Notes: generated from the letters alone by a model not told the origin. A DNA stretch of 64,000 bases from Litoditis marina (GCA_964036275.1 OZ038435.1:18661632-18725631), one strand, 5' to 3'; positions 25,092 to 38,000 are shown, numbered from the stretch's first letter. Made by a program: numbers and translations.

Positions 25092-25451
25092 TTAGAAAGC
25101 TCTAGATCTAGGCATTTTAGCCATTGCAGCTTTGGGCTGCATTTCTACACGTGCACCCCTGCTGGAACTGGAAGGAGGTTTGACAGTATACTTCGTTTCG
25201 CTCGTCCATAACCCATTTGACAGAACATTAGAAAGAATATGTGAATTCATGAACATTAATCGGATTGTGATATAGTACAATATTCTCCCATAGTTTAAAT
25301 CTTGAAAATCTTGTAAATGTTCATTTATGATGAGTCTTGGTGAGCGATCGATTGGTATAGTGGCTGTGTACAGTAGTCGACTGTGTTCACTTTCGAATGT
25401 TTCGGATCCCAACCCATTATAATCTACAACTTTTATTCGAACTATTTTCAT
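25092..25451 (-). CDS. Small single-exon ORF, 119 residues, unrecognised
   Basis: An uninterrupted frame runs from an ATG at 25451 to TAA at the left end. The start is MKIVRIKVVDYNGLG, and the C-terminal third is rich in Ser, Arg, Lys and Ala. Composition looks like protein rather than low complexity, and 119 codons without a stop is long for this AT-rich DNA. No signal peptide, membrane segment or known motif is visible. It might be an exon of a larger gene or a chance ORF. Confidence 0.35.
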   Translation of the reverse strand: MKIVRIKVVDYNGLGSETFESEHSRLLYTATIPIDRSPRLIINEHLQDFQDLNYGRILYYITIRLMFMNSHILSNVLSNGLWTSETKYTVKPPSSSSRGARVEMQPKAAMAKMPRSRAF

Positions 25452-26395
25452 GTCGAATTCTGTTAGAAACTGCCCTTCAAACCGTCAAAAAAGAATGTAA
25501 TAACTCAGTATGTATTTGTTCAGTTCTCTAGCTTCACTGTCCATCGCTGATGATAATTCAGGGTAAAGGGTACAATTGTGATGTGTTTGTAGTTTGATCA
25601 TGATTTAGTGGCGATTTCTCATCTGTGTCGTGTATGTAGATCGAGCTCAGATATCACTAACTGATACATCACGGAATCTTACGAGAAGGAAAACTTAATT
25701 ACTCATAGTCTCCGTGAGTTGTATATCTAACCGCGGTTTATTTGGTAACCTAACCGAAAAAAGGTTGGGTTACCCGAAAACCCGGTTAGTTGTCGAATTA
25801 GCTCATAGTTTCGCCTGAAAACTGGACTCAACGGCTTTAGTCCATTTCTCAGAAAGATTATAGCAATTGTATGAGTTATCGCATTCTCGGAAAGTTTGTC
25901 ACACTCAAATCGGTTTGATTTGAGCATCTCAATGTTCCGTCTGCATTCCACCTAGCAAAGATTAGAAGTTTAGTTGCGAAACACGTAACCATCAACGCAC
26001 TTTTTTTTTAAATTTCCGTCACTAGTTTTGTCGACGGGCCGAGGTTGTCCAATATTCCAAATTTGAGGAAAAAGTTGAAAAGAAAAACTTATTTTCCTAT
26101 GAAAGGTTCTGTACTTCGGTTACTGTATGTGGGTTACGGTATCCTGGTTACTGTACCTAGATTGACGGTCGGACATGTACTGGGTGCAGCCGCGCCCCAG
26201 GCTCCGCCCCCTTTGCTTCGTTCCCGGACGGGTTTACTACTACTCCATTTATGTTTCAACCCTCTCACCACACGAGGCACCACGCGGCGACTCGGTTGAG
26301 GGATTTTCGACTTGATATTCTGAAAACTATACCCGACATTTCATCCCTTCCCCTTTCATAGTTCACTGTGTGTCGACTTTTAACCAATTTCATTA
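25452..26395. other. No supported gene
   Basis: AT-rich. It contains a small inverted cluster of GGTTACC/GGTTACTGTA words (about 25735-25790 and 26105-26160) of a kind that recurs through the window. No splice-supported coding sequence was found. Confidence 0.45.
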
Positions 26396-26701
26396 GGTAC
26401 TGCAACTGTAGTAGGCCCGCCGCTTTCAGCAGTTTGCTGGTCGCAGATTCTGCAATATTTGGTTCTCAACATTTGCAATCAGCCCGACGTCAATGTTATT
26501 CAAACTACAATTTCGCACAGAGTTCGCCTAGACTGTGGGATCATGTTCTATATAAATGATGATACAAAGATGAGAAAAACTATCCATCACACCAGCAGCA
26601 ACTACACTCTCTCGAACATCAAAGTAACATATATTCCCATTAACATAACATCAAACTACACTTTCCTCTACTCTCTACAACGTGTTCAAGACTTCCTCTG
26701 A
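26396..26701 (+). CDS. Candidate terminal exon, about 100 codons, unrecognised
   Basis: From a possible acceptor (TTCATTAG) the frame stays open to TGA at 26699-26701. It includes a hydrophobic stretch near LQYLVLNIC and several N-x-S/T sites (SNYTLS, NITSNYTF), which would suit a secreted or surface protein. No ATG is evident near the left end, so an upstream exon would be needed. No family recognised. Confidence 0.25.
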   Translation, partial: GTATVVGPPLSAVCWSQILQYLVLNICNQPDVNVIQTTISHRVRLDCGIMFYINDDTKMRKTIHHTSSNYTLSNIKVTYIPINITSNYTFLYSLQRVQDFL

Positions 26702-27922
26702 TTGCGGAAAACATTCCAACTACTTCCGGTTGGAAACTTTTAATTGCCCAAACCCAAACCATGTCATTTATTTCTGTGTATATATGACCTCATAATAGAA
26801 AATACCCATATCTTCGTTGTAGTTTGATCTTCGTGGACGCCGAATATGTGGTGAATTCCTTCCCGAACCGATTCTGCCCGAACCAGTTGGTTCGTTTTAG
26901 AACCGAACCAAATTCAGGCCAACAAAGTTGGAACCGAACCAATTCATGTAATTAATGCTGGAATTGGTCGACTGCGTAACGTTAATTGGGGTTTGGTTCG
27001 GTTTCATGTCGGTTTGAGTACGCAAACCGTTCGGTTCCTTACCGAATCAACTGGTTCGGGAAGAATCGGTTCGGTTTTGGTTCGGGAAGAGTCGGTTCGG
27101 GAAAGAAGTTGCCCGAATATATTACTAAATTCAATACAAATACAACGGGATCAAACTATAAACACGGCGGGATCAAGCTACAGACACCGTAGTCTTGCTT
27201 TGAGAAAAAACAAACTCCAAAATCTGTTATTGATCTTTTTCTGTGTCAGGTAAACTAATCAAACTACACAACTGCAACATTGCGGAAAGTAGATTGTAAC
27301 CTTGAACATGACAACTTTATTTTCACTTCTTCTCTTCATTCACCCTTTTGGAGTGCCATACACGAAAAAAACGTTCCCATATGATGGAGACACGGAAAAA
27401 TTGCTCAATTAATTATATATATTTTTAACCTATTTTACACAGATTTTTACCTCCACTCTCAATTTCGCAAGCCGAGAAGCAGCTGAGAAGTTCATGTCAA
27501 ATGAAACTGGCTAGTTTGATGTTATATTTACTACCAAATTTAACAACTAACAAAACACGTTTCTCACACACACATTCATTTAGACACTCAAAAACGACCA
27601 ACACAAACCACGTAGAACCGCCTTCAACAGACTATCAGAACCAGCAAACAATGATAAATCAGATCACCCAGTAACAAAAACGTCAAAAATTGAACTCAAT
27701 AAACCTCAGATGTTGACTCCAAATACTACAATTCATAATCCAATTAATCTCCATAGCCTCAACTTCGAGAACTGACCAACAAAAACGACATTCAACAACT
27801 TCTACCAAACTAAAAAAACGTCTTTAACAACCCTCTCTCAGTTTTTCGCATAAATTTTTTTAATTTCGAAAACTTCTACCAAACAACGTAAACAACAACA
27901 TATAATAAACACAATGTCTTCT
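26702..27922. other. AT-rich spacer with one GAACC foldback repeat
   Basis: Apart from the repeat listed at 26855-27114 I see no gene. The part from 27300 to 27922 is very A-rich on the plus strand and lies just downstream of the minus-strand stop codon of the next gene, so it includes that gene's 3' flank. Confidence 0.5.
26855..27114. repeat. GAACCRA-rich foldback repeat, copy 1
   Basis: Blocks of CCGAACC face GGTTCGG at the other end, giving a long imperfect palindrome. The copy at 37271-37561 shares the internal words CCAATTCATGTAATT and TTCATGTCGGTTTGA. A partial copy lies at 60188-60345. There is no coding capacity; it is probably a foldback MITE. Confidence 0.75.
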
Positions 27923-29989
27923 CTAAACATATTCGGTAGCCTCATGGGAGTAGTCTTCCGGTCTAACCGGAATGAATTCCGGAAATACCTTTTTCGGGTT
28001 GGGACAAAGACAGCGAACGGCGTCTATGAAGCACTTGGGGAACTCCATTCGGTGTCTTCTGCCGATGTCCGGCAGGAAACGATAGGCCATCAGACGGTGC
28101 AGCTGGAAACGACGCTCGCTGGAACAGGAAAACCATATTCACGTGAAACGTGAAAACGTGTTACGTTGACGTTTTCTGCTGCTATTGTAGTTTAACCCAC
28201 GGTGTAGGGATCTTAGTTCTGAGTGGAAAAGTCACATGAGAGAATAAGAAGTGTAGACTGCAACTTCAAATCATCGAATACGTGTTTCACGCGCTTTACA
28301 TGAGCAGTTTGAGCAAAAACACCAGAATTCCATTTCCCATTACGTGTTTCTGTCTATTCCCGTGATACCTGACTACTTCATATACAGGGTAGTCAAAGTG
28401 AAAAAAAGTCCCAAAGTTTCAACTTTATCCTGAATATTGGCAATTTTAAAACGTAACTTTTCCTACTTTTAACAGCACACAACGATTGTATTGGGACAGC
28501 TTAGAACGAACATGGGAAAAGTCCGATTCGTCCGAAACCCTAAAAAAATTAATACAAAATAGTCAAATAAAAATCGGCTCACTCAGTGAAAGTGATCTCC
28601 TGGTAGTGAAAGGCCATGCGTCGGTCCCTTTCGTTTTCCTTTAAATGGCCTCCCACTGTCATTCCATCGGCTACCTGCGAAAGATAAATTTAAAATAAAG
28701 GACGTCACATTTAAAAAAGAATGTAAAAGTACAATTCTTTCACACTTATCGTATTGGAAATTGCACTTTTTTAGAACAGAAAAGGAATGTCACTTTACGA
28801 ATTGTTTAAATGCCCAAAAAAACGTCTTACCACCAAGTGGTTAACAAAAGGGTTAACCAGGTAACCCGGTCAATGGTTAACGGCTAGGGTTAATGAAATA
28901 CCGGGTTAAATAAAGACTTCGCCTACAAAGTCACCGTTTTGGTTGTCGTTTTCAAGCTACTTCTATGAACATATCACAGGATCTTTCACATCTTTCAAAC
29001 TTTGATGTGAAAACTTCCTAACAAAACTAATTTCTATAATCAACTTCAACTGCTCTCGAAATTCAGAACAACTTCATTCAAATTTCAACCTAAAACTGAC
29101 TTCTATAACCAATATGATCTACTTTCAAGATACAAAACCACTAAATTAAAATTTTATCCTAAAACTGTCGTTTACAAACAGTTTCGAAAAGTTCGATTTC
29201 AACTAAATTTCAACAAAAAACCAACCTCCATATTCAGGAACCTGTTCTTGAACTTGTCCAGCTCCGTGAAACATCGAACCGGCTTCTCTCCTTCGACCAG
29301 AAAATGTTCCTCCAAATACGCTTTCATCGATTTTCCGGCTGCCGTGAGATTTTTCTCCTCGGACCACAGCGAAAGACAGCAGAAATCGTAGTTTGAACTG
29401 TACGTGGAGGGACAGTTCGCGCACGTGCACACGTGTGTTTTGCCCTGGATATCACTAGTGAATATACCGGGAGCGACGTTGGCATTCTTGAGCAGCCATT
29501 TTTCCATGTCACGACGGTTGCTCTCCTCCACATCTTTACGTAGAGGCTGATACAGATACGGCTGCACTTGGAGCATCTGTAATTGAAGAAAACATTCAGT
29601 TTTATTAAAGAAGGACTATTATGTGGACCAATCTCGTGTCATCGGTCCTTTAAACTGCAATTGAAAAATGTATTGCAGTCGAAAGGACTGAAGCGTTCGG
29701 ATTGGACCACATAATCGTCCTTCTCTAATACAAAAACGTAAACCTAAATTGAACTCTGGTTTGTAACTTATTGAGTGCATTAGTTTAAGAATCCAGATAG
29801 TCCTATTCAATCTTACGTAAACTCTTACAGTATACCTTCAAATTTCAGGAGAAAACTTCTTAGAATGCCACAATCACAGAAAACATTTTGGCAGAAACAT
29901 GTCAAATAAGTACAGAAAATGTTACGAAAATGGAAGGATTTTCACTAATTTCAACTTACTGGAAGAACGGCTGGACGTTTGGAGTTCAT
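27923..29989 (-). CDS. P2X7 intracellular 'ballast' domain-like protein, four exons
   Basis: Exons on the minus strand are 29960-29989, 29226-29576, 28583-28674 and 27923-28118. Donors are GTAAGT, GTTGGT and GTGAGC, each acceptor ends in CAG (or ACAG), and all junctions are in phase. The sum is 669 nt, 222 residues. A first-exon ATG (MNSKRPAVLP) follows CTACAGT; a downstream ATG heads exon 2. Residues about 59-77 hold HVCTCANC followed by a CC pair, and a further RCF lies near 111. The C-terminal third reads LMAYRFLPDIGRRHRMEF, then PKCFIDAVRCLC and VFPEFIP. This order (CxCxxC, CC, then an AYRxF-like segment and a Cys/FPE end) resembles the cytoplasmic zinc- and nucleotide-binding ballast domain of vertebrate P2X7. 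There is no signal peptide or membrane segment, so it would be a soluble stand-alone domain. Assignment is from memory of the family pattern; the exon structure itself is strong. Confidence 0.65.
29607..29725. mobile_element. MITE family 1, copy in intron 1 of the ballast-like gene
   Basis: It begins AAAGAAGGACTATTATGTGG and ends CCACATAATCGTCCTTCTCT, with an internal palindrome. It is diverged in the centre relative to 20973-21090 and is contained in the first intron of the minus-strand gene. Confidence 0.8.
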
Positions 29990-31125
29990 ACTGTAGTACA
30001 CCACGAAAGATTGCAACTGTAAGATTATCGAGAATGAGTGATTTTCCGTCTATCGAGATTGAAAACAAGCTTCCCGTCAACTAGTGCACTAATTAGCAAA
30101 GAATACAACCATACACAGCAGAAGTCTTGGACAAAGACTGCAGAAATAACATTCAACCGGCTAGGAAATTTATAAGTGACAGGTTTTCCTTTTTCACCCA
30201 ATAGTTATTCTATAAACCAACTTAATACCGTAAATAACTTCATTTTGATTAAATTGACAGAGCAGAATTTATCGTGTTTAAGTCAAAATACGCTGTTGTT
30301 CTTAAAGTTAGTAGCGACAAAAAATATCAAATAGTAAAATTATTATCTGAATAAATCGATGGAGTTAAACTATCGGATAAAGCTTCGGTAGACATGAATG
30401 AAGTGCAAAAAGAGAATTTCCCCAAAATAAACAAACTTGAACAGATTTGGGGCGTTCCCCGTTGCGCCGTATCTAGTACGGGTTGGGCGGCCGACTGTCG
30501 AACAGCTGATAAAGGAGCTTAGTGACGGAGCGCGGGGCGTAACGGACGTTTTACTAGCGCAGAGATTATTAGTTTGGTAGTATTTTCAGAGCTTTTCGCT
30601 AGTGGTTTACGGGGAAAATCTTAGTTTAGCCACTCGTTAACAATAACATTTCAAAGGTTTTCCGGTGAGAAAGAAGCAGAGAGAAGATATGGCACAGAAT
30701 ATAAATAGAAGAGGTTGAGGAATAAAAATGATTAAAATAACGTCAAAAATCTCTGGAAAGTGATAAAGGACACCATTATTGCAACAAAATCACGTTAATA
30801 AACAAATCATTGCACAGTCTTGATATCTTGACGTGTTTACATACGTGATTATGAGAAAGTGCGTGAAATATTCTGCGTAGGTGATGATTCGAACCAACTT
30901 AAAATACAGTGAATCTTTCATGCATTAGGTTTTTTGGAGAAAAGAGCCAGTAAAAGTTTTATTAGACTTTTTAAATGTTACATAATACTTCCAACCAAAG
31001 GCATGTACATCTGAAACTCATATGAGAGCGTTTCCAATGTGTTTCGTTTCTTTTATACCACATTTCATTGCACAGTCGTGGTTTATGGAAAGTACTTACC
31101 TAAATGAGCAAACCTTGGACTGACA
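29990..31125. other. Upstream region of the ballast-like gene; no other gene seen
   Basis: AT-rich apart from a GC-richer island at about 30445-30550. I could not find coding exons or an RNA gene. It may include the promoter of the minus-strand gene. Confidence 0.4.
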
Positions 31126-31361
31126 TATAGTTCGTTTCACCAATCGATGACTTTCTACAGTAATCTTTCGAAAATTCAAACGCATTTATCTAGTCAACAA
31201 AGAGAATCTAAGATTCACTGTTTTGTATGCTTGTAGTAACCAGAGTGGAAAACGAAATCACAAAGTTTAAACTATGTACAACACCTACAAGATATGATAA
31301 ATTCACTTAAAAGTTTCATAATCTTACTGTAGAGGGCTATTGTTTCGTGAAACAGACTATA
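31126..31361 (-). mobile_element. MITE family 2 (236 bp, TATAGT ends), copy 1
   Basis: The element is exactly 236 bp, beginning TATAGTTCGTTTCACC and ending GTGAAACAGACTATA. The terminal inverted repeats of about 40 bp include TCTACAGTAA on both sides. Copies of the same 236-bp length occur at 56883-57118 and 59853-60088 in the other orientation. Flanking bases are compatible with a TA-type target site. Confidence 0.88.
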
Positions 31362-31453
31362 TTCTTACTTTGCCTTTCTACTTTGTACGTTGAGTGATTT
31401 ATCCATTAATACAACCTATAGGGAGTTCCTGAGTTTGGCCAAACCGACGGATT

Positions 31454-31744
31454 GAAGAAGGACGATTATAGTGAGTGCCAAGTTTATAAGTTTCTGTCTC
31501 TCGCCGGAACCGAACCTGCGAGCAGAAGTTGCGTAGCAGGGCGCTAACCACTACGCTATTAGAGCACATGACCGGAAAGCGTTGGAATCAAGGACATGTA
31601 TGCGTACACAGCAGAAAGTAAGATATACAGTACCCTCCCGCCTTTCCGTTGGCGACGACTATGTGTGGTCCAAACTGCAATACGTTTTCCAATTGCAGTT
31701 TGAAGGACCGTTGGCACGAGATTGGTCCACATAATCGTCCTTCT
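31454..31744. mobile_element. MITE family 1 copy interrupted by a tRNA-like MITE
   Basis: The left end (GAAGAAGGACGATTAT) stops at 31469. The rest (GTCCAAACTGCAATACG to ATAATCGTCCTTCTC) resumes at about 31663. Between them sits a complete tRNA-like MITE, so the insertion order can be read directly: family 1 first, tRNA-like element second. Confidence 0.82.
31467..31662 (-). mobile_element. tRNA-like MITE, copy 1 (nested)
   Basis: The ends are TATAGTGAGTGCC and GGCGACGACTAT, an imperfect inverted pair. On the minus strand it carries an A box TAGCGTAGTGG (31548-31558) and a B box GGTTCGGTTCC (31506-31516), about 32 bp apart, as in tRNA genes. The outer half matches CCTTTCCGTTGGCGACGACT of the other copies. 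Related copies: 43659-43850, 47723-47912, 48251-48413, 52222-52412 and a fragment at 59054-59111. Confidence 0.78.
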
Positions 31745-32001
31745 CTACATTCCCAACTACGGAAACAGCCGAAGAACACACATCATATAGGCCCTGCTCC
31801 CGATTAAGAGTGAACCCTATATATAGGATTCTTATCAAATTACCCAAACTATGGGATGTTCTACGTTTTATCGATTTTTCAGATTCATGTTTTAAGAACT
31901 GAAATCCGCGTTTTTGGCACTGGAAGCTGTGCAAATAAGATGAAGCTGGATGAAACTAACAGGGAAGGATTATTTCAACACGGCTGGCGGAATACCACGG
32001 T

Positions 32002-32034
32002 ATGCTGCTGATTTTCGTGGCAACTCTACTGGCA

Positions 32035-32097
<63 letters not shown>

Positions 32098-35000
32098 AGG
32101 GGAGAAAGATAGAGAGTGAGAGAAGGAGACAGACAAGTAGAGACAGATATAAAGAGGACGTGATAGAGAGAAAGAGAGAGAGAGAGGGAGAGAGAGAAAG
32201 AGAAAGATATAAGGTGAGAGAGAGAGAGCTAGACAGAGAAGAGGGGGAAGACGGAAAGAGAAAGAGAGAGCAAGTGAAAGAAGACTTCACGAGAGAGAGA
32301 GAGAAGGGTGCGAGAGAGGGATAAGAAAGAGAGAAGACTTTCAGTGGTCAACTGCCAGTGTCCTCCGGGAACCTCACTGCTCTTCAACAATAATCAAATC
32401 GTCACCTGCTCGCCACAGAATAGGTTCGTGACTTTTCACCTCTGACTTTTCACTTCTAAGAATAACTTTATCTTTTAAGGCTTAGATTCACGCCTCTAGG
32501 AAGACTAGTTGAAAACATCAGCTTTAGGCACAAATAATTCAGACACTGAGAGGACAGTAAAAATACTGAACTAGAAAATAGTATAGTACACCGTGTGAAA
32601 CGTAGTTTACAACACCATTCCTGATATTTCCAGATGTTCCTGTGAATCTATTCGTCCGGGCTACTTCTGTCAATACTCCACCGCCAACCTCCAATACGTG
32701 TGTTGCGGGGCCAGTGCTACACGTACGTTTTTCTCGAAGCTTACGTGAAAACTCACGTGAGAAGTTGGAGAAGAGCTAGAAAAGTTGTATTCTTAGTAAT
32801 TTTTCTGTGCTCGGTTTCAACGATCGAAAAACGATCTGTTGTTAGAGAGATCAAAACTCCCAAACGATTTGAGAACGGCAAAACTTTTGTTTACTCGTTT
32901 CACTATAAAACGGACAAGAGCGAGAACACTCACTGATTTCTCGATGGAGTCTCCGATGTTGTAGAATTTGATAACTTCTGATAATTTAATTTGATAATTT
33001 TCGATAATTTGATAACTTCCTAGGCCAGGCCATATTTCACTGCGAGCATACTTTCTGAGTTTGTGTATTATGAGGAACCCCAGTGCTCCTGACGTCCTAT
33101 TTTCTGATGTCATCAAAAATATGTAATGACGTCATATTTCCTTCCAGAATGCCCCACCTCCTCTCCGATGCTCTCTCAAAACGGACAACAGATAACCTGT
33201 AGTGGAACCTGCACGTCGGGTACTTGCAACCAGGGAATTTGTTGTGCAACTACTCCAGGTGAGGGAGAAATTATATTTTGTTCCACCCACTCATAACCCC
33301 CCCCCCCCCCAGTAATCTGCGCAAACTTCCAGGTGAAAGTTTGGTATATTGACGTTTTTGGTTTTCTCCAATTTCCGGTAGTGCCTTCTGCTACTACGAA
33401 CTGTGAAAGTTCCGAACCAAGATAATGAATTATTCATTAGAAAACGCCTCTCACATACTTGACGGATTACTGTAAAAGGATATCGATTGTTAGAATAGAG
33501 TATACTATCAGTCAATTGCACAGTCACGTGAAATATGTTAAGCACAGCAAAAACTCAGAAACGTGGAATGACAAAGTACATTATTCCTCATTAGAAAGAT
33601 TACTTCACGTTATAATTCAATTTAACCTTCTAATATAGTTATGTGTAGAATAAACGTGAAGTAAATCTTTGGTGATAGTTTTTATTGATATTGAGTAAAA
33701 AAAAATTCAAACTTTCAACAACCGTATTCCACATTACGATACTAAAAAACACTTCAAAATATAAAACGTATCTTTCTCGAAATGAGTGTTCTGAATTTGT
33801 GTTGTTACAAATTACAAAACAACGTTCGAAATTCAATCAATAGTTTTACATAATAATGCTGCCTCGTGCGCCGCAGTTGTTCAAATAAAGACGGTGATAC
33901 GCTGACTTGATGTTCAATTGGCAGTGTTTCATCGAAAACAGAGAAAAATGCAACAAAGAACTGATGTTTGATGAATGATGCTGTTCATTGTTTCCAAATT
34001 TAACCCCATGGAAAACGATCCCACAATAATTTGCCACCATTCTTATGTGAACCTTGGCAGCGTGCCAATTAAACTTGGTTGTGATTTTGAAAAGCCAACT
34101 TTTATATATAAGTTTCTAATAACATTAACGAGGACAGTGACAAGCCGCACACGAAAGTTCATATTCATCTCAAAGGAGACCGGAGAGCAACATGGTTTCT
34201 TGTAAAGCTTTTGATTGGACGCGTTGCGTTTCGCGCGGCATTGTCTTGTGAATGTCGCGTGAACTGATCAAACTAATGTACGAGTTATTTGTGCTCCCTG
34301 AGTACGTATGCTAGACGATCCCGGCCCCTTCATCCCATCCTGCGTCTCTCGTTCTGCCTCACTATTTCTCGTCTCTTACATCCCGGTGGGATGTAAGAAC
34401 AGAGAAATAGCGTTTGTTTGAGGAGACGCAGGATGGGATGAAGGTGTCGGGACCTTCTAGCATACGTACTCTGATCTCAATCCAGTTGAAAGCAGCCCGA
34501 AACAAAACCTCTGCTCAATTTGTGTTCCGGTCTCCTTTAACTTCACATTGTGGAAAACATCTTAGAGATTACCACAAGAAACTCATAAAAAAAGACAGTA
34601 ATATTACTTCTATTAATTCCAGAAGAATGCAGCGGGCAGCAGTGTCTTTCTGGACAGGTAGGTCCTTGAACATCTTGGTAAAGACCATGAATTAGAATTG
34701 TCAGAGTGTTTATAGATAGTTACCTTGTTTTAGCTGACTTGGCACAAATTAACCAATCAATGCCTTGTTCTTTTTTACGAAAGCAATGCGTTCAGGAGAA
34801 CTAAGTAAATAACAAAATCAATAACCGGAGGACTGACCTCAAAAATCAAAATTCACTCATTCAAGGTACAATCGAATGGTGTTTGTCTGAACAAAGTGGC
34901 CATCGGATCTCTTTGTCAGAGCAGTGAACAGTGTCTTGGTGGATCTACGTGTATTGTGAGTATATGGGGTATGCTCGGAAAATGTTCTCTCTGTGTCTCT

Positions 35001-38000
35001 CATATTTACATATTTTTTACATATTTATTCATTCACCTCGCTTCGTTACGAGGCGGTGATCATCATACATATCACAGATCTTTGTAGCAGCAGTTTCTTC
35101 TCTCACTAAATATGAAACGCAATCTGCAAAGAGGGAAACACTATGAGAAAAACAGAAACGAGAAAATTGTTTGGCATTCTCTAACTGAAATATTTGGAGC
35201 AAGTCATTTGAAATTCAATCATAATTCAAAAAGCTTTGCAATCAGTGATCGGGCTAGTGCTTCAGCTTGCACTTTCACTCAAAAAGTTGAAAAAGGCTGT
35301 GAAAAACGCACGGTTGAGTGTTGCTTCGTGAACTTCAACCCAAACACGTTCATCTCCCACTTCAGAGCGAAAAGGGTACTATTTACGCGAAAAGTAATGC
35401 TAACTGCAACTATTCTCTAAGCCGTGCCTCGAATGAAACCTTTTTTAGAGCGGTCGCTGCCAGTGTTCTTCTGGAACTTCTCCTTCAAACGGACAGTGTA
35501 TCAACGGAACCGGGTGTCAACTTGGAACGGTACGCGAAGTGTTCTGATAAATTTCTGTAACTAGTATACAGAACACAAATATTGACAGCTCTCGCTCATT
35601 TGCTTTTTCTTGGTTAACCATCAAGAAAAGTGCAATATGGTTTCCTTGTAAAGTGTGGTGTATAGTGGGAATCGTTGAGAAGACTCAGTGAGCAACGTGA
35701 TAACTATATTTTCCATGGTCTCTAGTGTTGCTCAAAAGGTACTTGGAAAATGTCATTGTCTCTCGAACTGAGCTGAGTACGTACGTATGCTAGAAGATTC
35801 CGGCACCTTTATCCCATCATGCGTCTCCTCAAACATACCCTATTTCTCTGCTCTTACAACCCGTCGGGATGGGATGGGACTAGAAATATTAAGGCACGGC
35901 GAGAGACGCGGGATGAAGGTACCGGGATCGTCTAGCTAATCTGATGTGAATCCATTCTGGAAAAACCTTTTCAGACGAGTGTGAACAATCAGTGCATGGC
36001 TCTGGCGGCGCCTGGTACAACGTGTGTTTCTTCCAACCAATGCATTGACAACTCGCAGTGCATCTCCGGACAGTGTCAATGCACAAGCCAACAGGCGTGA
36101 GTTGTCGAAAATCGAACGTAACCAACGCTTGGCGTCTTCAATACTAATCTACTAAAATCAGAACACTTGTAGATAATAAAAAAAACAATTTTAGGTTTTC
36201 TCAGAACCCAAAATTGGTCAGCCATTTCTGATCCGTGCTGGTGTCTTTTTGGAATGTAAGCAGCTGTACGAATAAATGCATCTTGTTGTCTTGTAGTAGA
36301 GTACTAAAATTCATTGTCTTGAGGGTGTTCGCGGCACATGATCCTTGATTGCACGCAAATTTTCCGTTTCAGGTCGGTCATAAATGGTTACTGTATCACG
36401 TACACGGGCGGACCGTGTCTACAAACACAGGTAACCATGAAATTCAAAACTTCGATGAGTTAGAATTTGGAGAAAGGACGGTCATCCAATACGTACGTTG
36501 GAATCGCTCTCATAGCATTCATGAATTATTTCCCGCTGCTAGGGCGTGATAAGAACTCAGGTTCAGTCACGAGGTTTTGTATTAGCAACCAGAACGCTTT
36601 GGTTTCTTGTCTAAGATATCACTCATTTTCAGACCCTAATTAACAACCAGTGTGTAACGTACTCAATTGTGGGCGGTCCCTGTGTGGCCTCGGCTCAGTG
36701 TGTCGGCGGAAGCTCGTGCTTCAACAGCGTCTGTAACTGCAATCTTGGGTGAGTGACTAACGGATCACCTTCAACGAATGCTCATATTGTTGCAATTTCA
36801 GAAACAAAAATACATCCATTGTGGGTAACTAACCGCTCGCTCAAACATGTTTCGTATGCAAGAGAGAAGATAAAAATTGAGATTTGTATCCGAACAGCTG
36901 ATTCATAATAGAACTCTAAAATGTCTGCTGACCCGATGCGACTAGAATTAGTGGAAACTGTTGACTGTCCAAAAAGTTTTGTTACTTGTTACCCACTTAC
37001 AGGTTCACTGCCATGTTCGGTTACTGTATCGCGTCATCCACTTCGAATCCATGCAGTGCAAATCAAGTAGGTGCACCCCGACACAGCTGATATGAGCAAA
37101 AAACGAAGACCCTCAATTGAGTTAGAAAACAACCGAAAGATTCACAGTATACCTATGAATGAACTTTCTTTCGACAAATTTGCCCTGATGTCTTGATGAA
37201 AAGACAGCGATGACGAAAGAGTCGCGGCAACGAGTTACATTGGAATAAATCAGCAGAGAGCATTGTCATAGGGTAAATTCCTTCGCGAACCGACTTCTCC
37301 CGAACCAAAAATGAACCGATTCTTGCCGGATCCGTTGGTTCGTTCTAGAACCGAACCAAATTTAGGCCAACGAAGTTGGAGCCGAACCAATTCATGTAAT
37401 TGATGCTGAAATTGGTCGAGTGCGTAACGTTTATTAGGGTCCGGTTCAGTTTCATGTCGGTTTGAATACGCAAACGGTTCGATTCTTTACCGAACCAACT
37501 GTTTCGGGAAGAATTGGTTCGGTTTTGGTTCGGGAAGAGTCGGTTCAAGAAGAAATTTGCCTTGTCATAGCCGAGTTGAAGCGACAGTACGTTAATTCCC
37601 AACTGGTGAAAGTTACCCAGTTTTCTTATGAGAGGAAACAGGAAAACTAGGAAAACAATAATGGTCTTCTGTCCGGTAAAATACATGACATTAAACGTCT
37701 CTGCTTATGCCAACAACCTTAATTATCACACCATTCAGATATTTGTGAACGGCGATTGTTACAACCTGGTTACCCGAGGGGGTTACTGTATGTTTTCGGA
37801 ACAGTGCTTGAATAGTGGAACGTGTAGCAACGGTGTTTGTACTGTAGGAAACCAACAGTGTCTTTCTACCCAGGTGTGTTGGCACCACAACTATTGTAGA
37901 ATGATCACTTGTGTACAATATCTGAAATAAGTGCCGATCAACATAATATTCATGTTACAGGTTCAAATCAACAATCAGTGCTACAACACCGTCACTCCTG

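Noticed and set aside
27914..28153. 79-codon plus-strand frame starting ATGTCTTCTC
   Set aside because: It is antisense to the last exon of the minus-strand gene, where the opposite frame fits splice phases and a domain pattern.
29899..30084. 61-codon plus-strand frame
   Set aside because: It overlaps the first coding exon of the minus-strand ballast-like gene, has no splice support and no protein-like features.
31970..32290. Ser/Leu-rich minus-strand frames over AG microsatellites (also near 20100, 23800, 52600, 57350, 57600 and 60500)
   Set aside because: Low-complexity translation of simple repeats; no start or splice support.
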